A DNA stretch of 64,000 nt. It comes from a virus. A program made the translations under genes and the position numbers. The notes below the pieces were generated by a model that was not told where the DNA came from, made no database searches, and saw only the letters and a program-made list of their open reading frames with translations. The stretch spans positions 1 to 64,000 of IMG/VR virus record IMGVR_UViG_3300050132_000146, one strand, 5' to 3'. Numbering within the stretch: the stretch's first letter is position 1; each line of letters opens with the position of its first letter. Positions 56,452 to 64,000 of the stretch are shown piece after piece.

Positions 56452-59400
56452 ATGGAGCTTCCTAAAATTCCCTTCGGTGATGCAAAGCGTGCGCTGAAGC
56501 ACATGCTGAAGAAGAGTGGCGCGAAGATTAAACGCCAGGGCCTGGGGTCTGCTCCGGTTTATGTTACTCACGAAAAAGACCCCGCGATTAAAGCGGCTCA
56601 AGACGCAATGGGACTGAAAGGAAATCATGTTTACATCGGTCGCGGGGAAGATCGTCTTCCTGGTGGTAAGCCAATTTTCCACAGCAAGGTGGTAGCTGCA
56701 CTTCACGAAACCGGACACTCACTAGATCCAAGGATTTCAGAACGCGGGACAGCCATTACGCATGGGCATCAAGGCACCGGTCACCTGTCCCCAAGCGAAC
56801 AGGAGCATTTGAATATCGTCACTGAAAAAACAGCAAACAAGAATGCTCTTGGGGCACTAAAGGAAACCGGAGCAAAGGAGGGCGTCCAAAAGGCGTGGAA
56901 GAAAAACGCCAATCACCAGATGAAGGAGGGGTATCGAAAGCCATTGATTTCACGTCGATGGATGGCTGGTAAACTCCAGGCTGAGAAAGATGCCGGAAGA
57001 GAGCCATGGAACATGCGACCGGTTAAACCTAAATACTCGGAGATCAAAAAAGTTCTCCAAGAATCACCACATCTCCGCAAGAAAAACGTTGACCTATCGC
57101 GTATTCAAAACCTGATCGAATTCATGGACGGACCACCTTCAATGCCAGAAATGCAGGGTAAATCGAAACTGAAGAAGCGCTTGCGGCGTAAGCTCCGTGA
57201 ATTCGGCATGATCAGCGAAGTCGCGGGTCAGATGGCCACGCTTCCGCTTGAGAATAGCGTTGCTAAGAAGCTGAAGCCGATTATTAAGAAGGGTCTTTCT
57301 AAGCTTCCTGAGAAGTGGAAACCTTCTGAAGCATGGTCTGAGCGCATTGGAGACACGGCTTCGTACCTTCCTGGTACTGTGGCTGGCGCGGCTATTGGTG
57401 AGGTACTTGGAAAGAAGAAGATGGATAAGCCAAAGGAGTTTTCTATTGGAAGCCTAATTAACGACGCCAATAGGCCAAGAAGCGATACAGACAGGCGACT
57501 TAAGGGTATTGGTGCTTACGGAAGCAACGCTGTAACCGGAGGTTTTACTGGCGCGGTGATTGCCGGGGCGCGGGCTGCTAAAAAGGGCGTTAACATTCAT
57601 GATCCTAAAGCAATTGGTCCTCACTTCAACAGGGGTGCCGCCATTGGGGCTGGTGCCGGTCTGGCATATCGCGCTATCGCGCATAAAAAGATCAACAAGC
57701 TCTACAAGGAAGACAAAAACATCAAGGCAGCAGCCTTACAGGTTCCGTTAATGACTGCCGCTGGCGCTGGTGCGCTCGGTGTTGGTGGTGCTATTGCTGC
57801 CACGGCAGCGGCTGGGCACCTGTACCGCTCACCCAAAACAATTGCCAAGGCCGCTGGTAAATCTAAGATTGGACGCAAGTTCAAAGCAGCACTGCTAAAC
57901 CGTGAGCGTCACGCAAACCCGACCCGTCGTACCAAGGTCGTACCACACGGTAAAATCATCGACGCTAACACGGGTAAGCCAAATCTTGAGATCGCTGACA
58001 AGAGCACTCATAACCTACTGTCGGCTAAATACCCGGCGTTGACCCTATTCGCTGAAGAAATGAACGAACAGAAGAAACGCAAGAACTGGCAGACGGCAAA
58101 GGACGCAACCAAGGTTGGCGCTGGAGTTGCTGGTATCGCTGGCATTGGACTGCTCACGCACAAGGGCAGTAAGGCTATCTCTGGTCTCGCCAAGCGCGGT
58201 CGCGCTGGATTGCGTGTTGCGGCAAGGAAGGCGTCTCAAACATCCGACTCCGTAAACAAGCTTGTAAATGAGCACGGCAAGGGAATTGCCACGTCAGCGC
58301 AAGAGGCTCTTGATAATATCAAGAACGCTACCGCCATGACTGGGGATATGGGGCGTATTTACGTTAAGGCCAAGGAGAATGTCACTGGGCATATTCCAAA
58401 GGCCGCTAAAGAGGGGTTCCATGAGGGCGTTCAGAGCAATAGGCCACACCTGGGTCGTCGCATCGCTAATGGACTCGGATTCCGTGTTCGCAAGGAAGAG
58501 CTAAAGGCCAAGATCCGCGAGATCTTCTTCAACTACCGAGACGAAGAATACGAACAACCCAAGCGCATCCTGACCGAAAAGGACCACGCTGAAATCGCAG
58601 CGGATCGAAAGCATGTTCGCAACCTTGTTCTTGGCGGTCTGGCTACAGCTGGCGTTGGGGCTTATGCTGTGAGTGGGAATCCGTTGCTGAAGTCGGCGAG
58701 GAGTCATATTGGTAGCCTTCTCAAGGAGCACGCGCCTGATATTGGTCATTCCAAGACGGCTCGGAAATGGTTCCCACACTGGGAGGCTACACAGGCTAAG
58801 GCTGCTGAAAAGGTTGGTTCTACCGAAGTGCAGAAGCAGGAACTGGTTAAAACCCACAAGAAGGTTGGTGAGTATTTGAAGGAGGAGGTTGAAAACCCGT
58901 TAAAGGCTATTCATAAAAAGAAGCCAAAGGGTCCAATTCACGAGGCTTCAGCAAAACTGAAGCTCATCAACTTTGGCAAGGAAGACCAGCTCGTAGATAC
59001 CCATAACGTCTATTCCAAGCCGCTCGACGTAGCCACTGGAAAGTCCACGGGCCATGTCCGTGACTACGATGATAAGGGTAGGGCAACCGGAAGCCTGTCA
59101 AAGATCTCACGCGAAGAAGCCATTGGTCATCATCAGGTGATCAAAGGTGTCTATCGCAAGGCTGAACAGGTACAAAAGCATGGTGGACGGGCCCTGAACC
59201 TAATCCGTGACGCTGCTGACGTTGTTCGTGGCGAACCACGCGCCAAAGACCCGTGGGGCCGGAAGCGCAAGCGTGAATGGGAAAAGAGCTGGTTCAAGAA
59301 TGCTGCTGGTGCCACGGTTGGTACAGTCGGCGCTCTTGCGCTAATCAAGAAGTTCCCAAAACAGTCTGAAAAGGTTGTTGATAAACTGAGCCACGCAAGC

Positions 59401-60006
59401 GATTTGTGGCACGGAACCAGCCGTCGTCGCCCACCGGAAGGAATGGTCGCAACTTCAGCTATTCTGGATTCTGTAAAGCACTTTGATTCAACCCTGAATG
59501 AGTTGGATTACACCGCCCCAGATTGGGATCTGCGCCATCAGCATCGTAAATCAGTGCGTGTCTATGCCCCGGAAGCGCACCCTCGTGAGCGTCGCGAGAA
59601 GAAGTGGCACGAGAAGATTGGTAATGAGCGCAAGATGTGGGCCGGTGGTGTATTAGCCGCTGGCGCGGTTGGTGCCGCAATTAATCACGGCGCATCTAAG
59701 GCAAAGTTTGCCAACAGATTGAAAAACGCAATAGCAAAATCAGCAGAACGTCACTCTGCTGATCTTGAGAAACACGCCCATTGGCAAGAGGCTGAAATTC
59801 ATAATACTGTACACGACGTTCTTCACAACTCAAGGCTTCCATCTCATTACAAAGAGCAGTTTCACTCAGAACTTGTGAATAGCGGAATTCATGACAGATC
59901 TGAAATTGGTGCCGATAGGGAGAATGGGTCAAGGCTTATGCCCAGGATCAGAACCGAAACCCAGCCAGAACTTGATCTGAAGAATGGACACAAGAAGAAA
60001 GAATAA
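56452..60006 (+). CDS. Large probable internal virion protein with HExGH metallopeptidase motif
   Basis: 1184 residues, very basic. Residues 80-130 carry AALHETGHSLDPR (His85, Glu86, His89) and VTEKTANKNALGAL with Glu125 as the likely third zinc ligand, a zincin active site. The rest alternates amphipathic Gly/Ala-rich membrane-like stretches (AAIGAGAGLAYRAIAHKK; KVGAGVAGIAGIGLL) with Lys-rich segments, as in proteins ejected into the host with the DNA. It lies between portal and protease in a run of four similar proteins. A minor head or ejection role is inferred. Confidence 0.7.
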   Translation: MELPKIPFGDAKRALKHMLKKSGAKIKRQGLGSAPVYVTHEKDPAIKAAQDAMGLKGNHVYIGRGEDRLPGGKPIFHSKVVAALHETGHSLDPRISERGTAITHGHQGTGHLSPSEQEHLNIVTEKTANKNALGALKETGAKEGVQKAWKKNANHQMKEGYRKPLISRRWMAGKLQAEKDAGREPWNMRPVKPKYSEIKKVLQESPHLRKKNVDLSRIQNLIEFMDGPPSMPEMQGKSKLKKRLRRKLREFGMISEVAGQMATLPLENSVAKKLKPIIKKGLSKLPEKWKPSEAWSERIGDTASYLPGTVAGAAIGEVLGKKKMDKPKEFSIGSLINDANRPRSDTDRRLKGIGAYGSNAVTGGFTGAVIAGARAAKKGVNIHDPKAIGPHFNRGAAIGAGAGLAYRAIAHKKINKLYKEDKNIKAAALQVPLMTAAGAGALGVGGAIAATAAAGHLYRSPKTIAKAAGKSKIGRKFKAALLNRERHANPTRRTKVVPHGKIIDANTGKPNLEIADKSTHNLLSAKYPALTLFAEEMNEQKKRKNWQTAKDATKVGAGVAGIAGIGLLTHKGSKAISGLAKRGRAGLRVAARKASQTSDSVNKLVNEHGKGIATSAQEALDNIKNATAMTGDMGRIYVKAKENVTGHIPKAAKEGFHEGVQSNRPHLGRRIANGLGFRVRKEELKAKIREIFFNYRDEEYEQPKRILTEKDHAEIAADRKHVRNLVLGGLATAGVGAYAVSGNPLLKSARSHIGSLLKEHAPDIGHSKTARKWFPHWEATQAKAAEKVGSTEVQKQELVKTHKKVGEYLKEEVENPLKAIHKKKPKGPIHEASAKLKLINFGKEDQLVDTHNVYSKPLDVATGKSTGHVRDYDDKGRATGSLSKISREEAIGHHQVIKGVYRKAEQVQKHGGRALNLIRDAADVVRGEPRAKDPWGRKRKREWEKSWFKNAAGATVGTVGALALIKKFPKQSEKVVDKLSHASDLWHGTSRRRPPEGMVATSAILDSVKHFDSTLNELDYTAPDWDLRHQHRKSVRVYAPEAHPRERREKKWHEKIGNERKMWAGGVLAAGAVGAAINHGASKAKFANRLKNAIAKSAERHSADLEKHAHWQEAEIHNTVHDVLHNSRLPSHYKEQFHSELVNSGIHDRSEIGADRENGSRLMPRIRTETQPELDLKNGHKKKE

Positions 60007-60033
60007 CCCGTTGACAATCGAAAAACAAAGAAA

Positions 60034-60513
60034 ATGAATACACTCGCTAAACTTGCAGAATTTGAAGCAAAGCTCGATACCGTGCTTTTTGACTCCCAGG
60101 AAGATGAATCACATCCGGTTAAAAACGTCCTAAAGGCTGGCGCTGCCGTTGGTGTTGGTTATGGTGCTTATAAGGGTGGTAAGGCTGCTAAAAATGCACT
60201 CACCAATCGCTATGGCGTGACTGACGACATGGGTAATGTATCGGCCACTGGCGATATGATCAAGAAGGGTATCAAAAAGGATGTTGGAGACACAGCAGGT
60301 AGAGTGAAAGCGATCCCTGGTAAATTTGGTGATGCGTTTAAGTCGGCTCGTGCTGGCGCTTCCGAAGGTCTTGGACTCGACGTTCTTCCGGCATTGAAAT
60401 CAGCCGCTAAGCGCAGCGTTGAGCGATTCTCTGAAAAAGATCTCGCCAAGCGCATTATCGAACTCGATACCCTCACTGACAAGATCATTGAACTTCGCGT
60501 AGCCCGCCAGTAA
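60034..60513 (+). CDS. Probable internal virion protein
   Basis: 159 residues. Starts LAKLAEFEAKLDTVLFDSQ, then LKAGAAVGVGYGAYKGGK, the Gly/Ala membrane-like pattern seen in gene 56452. The FEAKLDTVLFDS motif recurs in the next gene. Preceded by GTTGACAATCGAAAAA, a leader also found inside the protease gene. Confidence 0.6.
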   Translation: MNTLAKLAEFEAKLDTVLFDSQEDESHPVKNVLKAGAAVGVGYGAYKGGKAAKNALTNRYGVTDDMGNVSATGDMIKKGIKKDVGDTAGRVKAIPGKFGDAFKSARAGASEGLGLDVLPALKSAAKRSVERFSEKDLAKRIIELDTLTDKIIELRVARQ

Positions 60514-60515
60514 TC

Positions 60516-61472
60516 ATGCCACGCTACATCCACGTAAACGATGATCAGGTTCGTGAGAACGGACTTGGTGAAAGGATTCTTCGTAAAGGAGTAATCATTG
60601 GCGGAACCGTGGGCGGCGTGTCTAAAATCGGTGGCGTAAAGGGCGCGGTAATCGGAGCTGGAGCGGGACTGGCTGCTTCGCATATGATCAAAAAGATCCA
60701 GGACCGCAGGGCGATTCGAGACGGTAATGTTTACGATAGGGATATTGAGCCAAATCAACTTGAAGCTATGAGACCTGGAATTTTGAAGGAGTTTGCGATT
60801 GATTTGGGCACTACGCCTGAGCCATATAAGCCATGTCCAATGCCGGTTTGTGATGAAGCGCCCAAAAGGTACTTTCCATCACTCTACATCGACAATAGCG
60901 GAGAGGATCTGAAGAAGATTCCAAACTCAGGTAAGGCCGTGATTACGTACAAGGTCAAGTCAAGGTCCAGTAATTGGAATGGTGAAAAGGAGACTCATGG
61001 CATGAATATCGAGATCCACAGTATTGCGCCGAAGCTGAAGGAGCTGGAGGCAGTTCTGGATGAGAGGTTGTTCGACTCAGCCGGTGCTCGCCCACGTACA
61101 CCAGCAGGAACCTTTGAGTCCCAGGCGCAGAACGGTCTTCCTGATCCACTGTCGATCAAGAGGGCATACCAGACCGGGAGAGAGGATCAGTCTAGGGGGA
61201 ATCTTGGACGTGGTATTATCGCTGCGGGTTTGGTGGGCGCTGCTGGATTGGCCGGACATAAGCTAGGCAAGGTTGCTGGCGTTGTGGACAAGAAGGCTTA
61301 CGGTCAGGCAATGGGTCGAAAAGGGTACAAGGCGGCTCAGAACAGGGCTACGGTTGAGCGCGAGGGTCTTGGTAGCATGATCAAGCGTCAGGCTGACGAG
61401 ATTGGTGTAAGGAAGAGCGTCGAGAGCGATCACCTGAAGGAAATTCGAGACCTCATGAAGAGGAAGAAATAA
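60516..61472 (+). CDS. Probable internal virion protein
   Basis: 318 residues. Contains IIGGTVGGVSKIGGVKGAV and IIAAGLVGAAGLAGHKLGK membrane-like segments and LKELEAVLDERLFDSAGAR, matching the LxEFxxxLDxxLFDS motif of gene 60034. Basic C-terminus. Probably packaged with the capsid. Confidence 0.6.
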   Translation: MPRYIHVNDDQVRENGLGERILRKGVIIGGTVGGVSKIGGVKGAVIGAGAGLAASHMIKKIQDRRAIRDGNVYDRDIEPNQLEAMRPGILKEFAIDLGTTPEPYKPCPMPVCDEAPKRYFPSLYIDNSGEDLKKIPNSGKAVITYKVKSRSSNWNGEKETHGMNIEIHSIAPKLKELEAVLDERLFDSAGARPRTPAGTFESQAQNGLPDPLSIKRAYQTGREDQSRGNLGRGIIAAGLVGAAGLAGHKLGKVAGVVDKKAYGQAMGRKGYKAAQNRATVEREGLGSMIKRQADEIGVRKSVESDHLKEIRDLMKRKK

Positions 61473-61476
61473 TTAA

Positions 61477-61785
61477 ATGAATATACTGAATAAAAAGCTG
61501 GTTGAGTTGAATGCGCTTTGCGATGAGGCGTTGGTTGAGTTTTCTGATGAAAAGAAATCTTTGGTAAAAAAGATGGATGATTTTGAATCATCTCATCCTA
61601 AAACAAGAAACGCCGCCCTCCTGGCTGCTGGTGCCTATCAGGGTCATATTGCGACAAAACATTGGAAAACCATCAAAGAGGATGCAGCTTACGCTGCCGA
61701 TAAGATTAAGAATGGATTTAAGTCTGGACACACCAAAGTCAAGGCTCATCTTCCAGATCTGAGCAAGGTTCACTTCCGTAAGTAA
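61477..61785 (+). CDS. Small probable internal virion protein
   Basis: 102 residues beginning KKLVELNALCDEALVEFSDE, a diverged LxELxxxxDxxLxEF motif, followed by a short Ala-rich helix (AALLAAGAYQGHIATK) and basic end. Last of the four-member run; a terminator follows. Confidence 0.6.
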   Translation: MNILNKKLVELNALCDEALVEFSDEKKSLVKKMDDFESSHPKTRNAALLAAGAYQGHIATKHWKTIKEDAAYAADKIKNGFKSGHTKVKAHLPDLSKVHFRK

Positions 61786-61807
61786 ACAACTACCCAAAAC
61801 ACTCGAC

Positions 61808-61835
61808 AACCCAAACTGAGGAATCGGTTTGGGTT
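61808..61835 (+). terminator. Intrinsic terminator before the protease gene
   Basis: AACCCAAAC / GGTTTGGGTT stem followed by TCTTTG, between gene 61477 and the protease. Confidence 0.7.
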
Positions 61836-61866
61836 TCTTTGTTGACAATTCAAAACAACGATAATC

Positions 61867-63123
61867 ATGGCATCTCGCAAGAACAACGATCAAGAATTCC
61901 TTTTCGAATCCCATAATCTTGGGCTTGAGAACATTGATGCAGTGAACGGAATTATCCGTGGCGTTTCGGTGATCACATCCGGCGTAACTGCCCGTGGTCA
62001 CAATCTCCAGGTGGACATGAAGTGCCTGGAGCAGATGTGTGAGCTAGGCCAGAAGATGGGTAAGGTTCCGGTGAAGACGAATCATCGGACAGGGTTGGAC
62101 GCCGTGAACGGATACCTAACGAATTTCGCTATCAAGGACAATAAGCTTAAGGCTGACTGGCACCTGCTGAAGAGTCACAAAGAGTTCCAACACTTGATTG
62201 AAATGAGTGAGGTCATGGCCTCTAGTTTCGGCCTTAGTGCCGCATTTCTGGGTCGCTCAGTGGACGGCAAGAACCGCGAGATCTTCGATGAAGAAATCTC
62301 CCCAGGAAAGAATGTTCAGTACGTCCAGGATAATGGAAAGAAAGTAGTGCTTGGTCTTTCCGATAAGAGGTTTGCACGATGCTCTGAGTTAGTGTCGGTC
62401 GATGCAGTTGCTATGGCTGCTGCGAATCCAGATGGACTATTCGAATCCAAAGTTGACAATCGAAAAATAAACAATCATCAATCTATGAGCGATACTAACA
62501 AGACCACCGAAGAACAACTTGCCGATCTGACGAAGCTTTTCGCTGCTCAGGCCGTTCAGGCTGAAACCCAGTCTGAAGCCATTAACCAGCTTTCTGCTAC
62601 TCTTAACCAGCTTATCGAGTTCGCTACCAGCGAGGACGAAGAAGATGAAGACGAGGGCGACGATGAGGAAGAAGAAGACGAACCTAAGCATAAGAAGGGC
62701 AAGGAAAAGGGTAAGGATGGCGAAAATGAATATGCAGCCACCATTGAAGGTGCCATGCAGTATCTCGAAGCCAAGGTTCAGACCCAGCTTCAGAATGAGC
62801 AGGATGCCCAGCTTTCCCACGCCTTCGAAGTGATCGAAGAAAAGGTGGTTGCTCTTACCGAGTTCAACGCCACCCTTCAGGCCGAAAACGAAGCTCTCCG
62901 CACCGCCTATAATAAGGCCAACGGTCAGTCTGCTATTCCTGGCCGCGAAAGCGCAGTACGACTTTTCTCGGCAAACGCTGAGTGCGATGAGTGGGAAGCC
63001 AAGGTTCATGAATTTGAAGCCGCTGGTGCCAAGAAGACCGAAGCCATTTCTAAGGCTATCGCCTTTGATGATGGCACCCTGTACCTGAAGCACCTTGAGC
63101 GTGCCGGTGCTGTGCGTAAGTAA
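61867..63123 (+). CDS. Prohead protease with C-terminal scaffold domain
   Basis: 418 residues. Residues 25-205 form the protease: RGVSVITSGVTARGHN, VKTNHRTGLDAVNGYLTNF with catalytic His73, and SEVMASSFGLSAAFLG with the Ser around 119-120, as in S78-type maturation proteases. Residues 207-418 are an acidic, coiled-coil scaffold (EDEEDEDEGDDEEEEDE, then helix). During assembly it would template the shell and then cleave capsid proteins. An internal start gives the scaffold alone (62485). Leader GTTGACAATTCAAAAC. Confidence 0.85.
   Translation: MASRKNNDQEFLFESHNLGLENIDAVNGIIRGVSVITSGVTARGHNLQVDMKCLEQMCELGQKMGKVPVKTNHRTGLDAVNGYLTNFAIKDNKLKADWHLLKSHKEFQHLIEMSEVMASSFGLSAAFLGRSVDGKNREIFDEEISPGKNVQYVQDNGKKVVLGLSDKRFARCSELVSVDAVAMAAANPDGLFESKVDNRKINNHQSMSDTNKTTEEQLADLTKLFAAQAVQAETQSEAINQLSATLNQLIEFATSEDEEDEDEGDDEEEEDEPKHKKGKEKGKDGENEYAATIEGAMQYLEAKVQTQLQNEQDAQLSHAFEVIEEKVVALTEFNATLQAENEALRTAYNKANGQSAIPGRESAVRLFSANAECDEWEAKVHEFEAAGAKKTEAISKAIAFDDGTLYLKHLERAGAVRK
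62485..63123 (+). CDS. Internal scaffold protein from in-frame start
   Basis: 212 residues beginning MSDTNKTTEEQLADLTKLF at an in-frame ATG. Upstream within the protease coding sequence is GTTGACAATCGAAAAA (62452-62467), the same 16 bases that precede gene 60034, and the adjoining residues (KVDNRKINNHQS) look like an untranslated leader read as protein. Same arrangement as lambda C/Nu3. Confidence 0.65.
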   Translation: MSDTNKTTEEQLADLTKLFAAQAVQAETQSEAINQLSATLNQLIEFATSEDEEDEDEGDDEEEEDEPKHKKGKEKGKDGENEYAATIEGAMQYLEAKVQTQLQNEQDAQLSHAFEVIEEKVVALTEFNATLQAENEALRTAYNKANGQSAIPGRESAVRLFSANAECDEWEAKVHEFEAAGAKKTEAISKAIAFDDGTLYLKHLERAGAVRK

Positions 63124-63149
63124 TCCAACCAAAACAAACTTCAAACAAA

Positions 63150-63521
63150 ATGAATCAACATAACAATATTTCGCTCACGCTGGCTACTAGCGTAGTCGCT
63201 CCCGCTTACAGCCGCCTCAAGGTGGTTACTGGCGGTCTCGTGGATCTCGCTGCTGCCGCTGATGGTACGCTGTGGATTGGTACCAACCTTCAGGACGCTG
63301 ACCAGACTGTGGTTGGCCGTGACACTGTCGCCATTCAGGGCAAGTTCACTGGTATTCATTACGCCATCAATGGTGCTGCCACGGCGATTGCCGCTGGTGA
63401 TGCCATCCAGGCTGCTGATTCTGGCAAGGTCGCCAAATACAGCGCTGGTACTAAGATTGGTATCGCGCTTAGCCCATCGACTGCGGTTGGTGATGTGTTC
63501 AAAGTCATTTACCAGTATTAA
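63150..63521 (+). CDS. Head decoration-like protein (DUF2190-like)
   Basis: 123 residues with GKFTGIHYAINGAATAIAAGD and KIGIALSPSTAVGDVFKVI, the pattern of small capsid decoration proteins. It sits between scaffold and major capsid genes, as lambda D does. Confidence 0.7.
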   Translation: MNQHNNISLTLATSVVAPAYSRLKVVTGGLVDLAAAADGTLWIGTNLQDADQTVVGRDTVAIQGKFTGIHYAINGAATAIAAGDAIQAADSGKVAKYSAGTKIGIALSPSTAVGDVFKVIYQY

Positions 63522-63566
63522 TTCGAGATCAAACCGAACCAAACCAAACTTCACTCTTTATAATCT

Positions 63567-64000
63567 ATGTACGCAAATGCAGCTTCGGTCTCTCGGCCTG
63601 AAATCTCCGCTTTCCTTGAGGAAGCCCAGGGGATTGAAAAACTCCTGATCGGCACCAAGGTCTTGCCGGTCTATACCTCCACCGCTCGCGCTGGTCGTTA
63701 TCCTAAACTTCGTATCCAGCTCGGCGAACTGCTGAAGACTGGCGGCGATAAGCGTGCTCCTGATGGTACGTATTCGGAAGTCTCTCGTTCCTGGGAATGG
63801 GATACGTTCGACTGCCAGGAATGGGGTCTTACGGAACGTATTGACGACGCTCTGCGTGAGGAAATGAAGAATTTCTTCGACCTGGAAGTCACCACTTCGA
63901 AGGCTGTTATGCGTCAGCTCATGCTGGCTCACGAACTGCGGGTTTCCACGCTGGTTATGAGTTCCGGTAACTCTGGCTTCACCGCCACGAATCCTACCGC
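63567..64000 (+). CDS. Major capsid protein (partial, runs off the window)
   Basis: First 144 residues. The N-terminal ISAFLEEAQGIEKLLIGTKV then RYPKLRIQLGELLKTGG and RSWEWDTFDCQEWGLTERID are features of HK97-fold capsid proteins of the lambda gpE-like/Mu-like type, directly after protease and decoration genes. The open end is cut by the window. Confidence 0.85.
   Translation, partial: MYANAASVSRPEISAFLEEAQGIEKLLIGTKVLPVYTSTARAGRYPKLRIQLGELLKTGGDKRAPDGTYSEVSRSWEWDTFDCQEWGLTERIDDALREEMKNFFDLEVTTSKAVMRQLMLAHELRVSTLVMSSGNSGFTATNPT

Noticed and set aside
62437-63144. Minus-strand 235-codon hydrophobic frame
   Set aside because: Antisense of the acidic scaffold region (GAA/GAG codons read backwards as Phe/Leu); no independent start signal.
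1-64000. Integrase, repressor or attachment site marking a prophage
   Set aside because: No tyrosine or serine recombinase and no clear CI/Cro pair found; lysogeny cannot be claimed from this window.

Overview
The window is a contiguous stretch of a tailed double-stranded DNA phage (or prophage) genome with siphovirus-type structural genes: terminase, lambda-type portal, prohead protease with scaffold, major capsid protein, tail tube and a long tape measure. The host cannot be named from the sequence. Most start codons follow an A/C-rich leader (AACCAAAACACAC-ATG style) instead of a Shine-Dalgarno box, which suggests a host group with weak Shine-Dalgarno use such as Bacteroidota or Verrucomicrobiota; that is inference. 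The right edge stops inside the major capsid gene and the left edge starts just before tail genes, so the two ends probably lie close together on a circular or permuted map.

Layout: 1-8.3 kb holds tail genes on the + strand. 8.3-10.6 kb is a three-gene minus-strand glycan/methyl-transfer cassette. 10.6-15.6 kb is an accessory zone of small genes, tandem repeats, long-arm stem-loops and a roughly 700-base gene-free stretch that looks like a structured RNA. 15.7-21.4 kb is a ubiquitin-like conjugation cassette: a small beta-grasp-like protein, an E2-like protein, a ThiF/E1 enzyme, a four-repeat protein and a protein with a complete JAMM isopeptidase motif. It resembles the PRTRC cassettes of plasmids and integrative elements but includes proteins I do not recognise. 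21.4-25 kb is small unknown genes. Terminase genes lie on the minus strand at 25-27.4 kb. A train of about 35 tiny, mostly ATGA- or TAATG-coupled genes runs from 27.6 to 38 kb.

38-47 kb is the replication and nucleotide module: a Sak4-like ATPase, an SSB-like protein, a RuvC-like resolvase, a split MazG-like protein, a dATP/dGTP pyrophosphohydrolase-like protein, a DUF1376 initiator-like protein with internal direct repeats, and a DnaB-like helicase. Both P-loop ATPases are interrupted between the Lys and Thr of the Walker A motif by related inteins with the features of class 3 inteins. 48-53.7 kb (minus strand) carries selfish and metalloenzyme genes, probable lysis functions and tail-associated proteins. 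53.8-64 kb (plus strand) carries a decoration-like protein, portal, a family of large probable internal virion proteins, protease/scaffold and capsid. Two clear tRNA genes (Glu-TTC, Met-CAT) and one tRNA-like remnant are present.

The strongest candidate for an undescribed system is the phage-borne ubiquitin-like cassette at 15.7-21.4 kb. Other notable points are the paired P-loop inteins, a gene that begins directly after an in-frame TAG (51011-51178), a MazG gene split by a -1 frame change, an internal scaffold start marked by a repeated leader, and the recurring long-arm stem elements.
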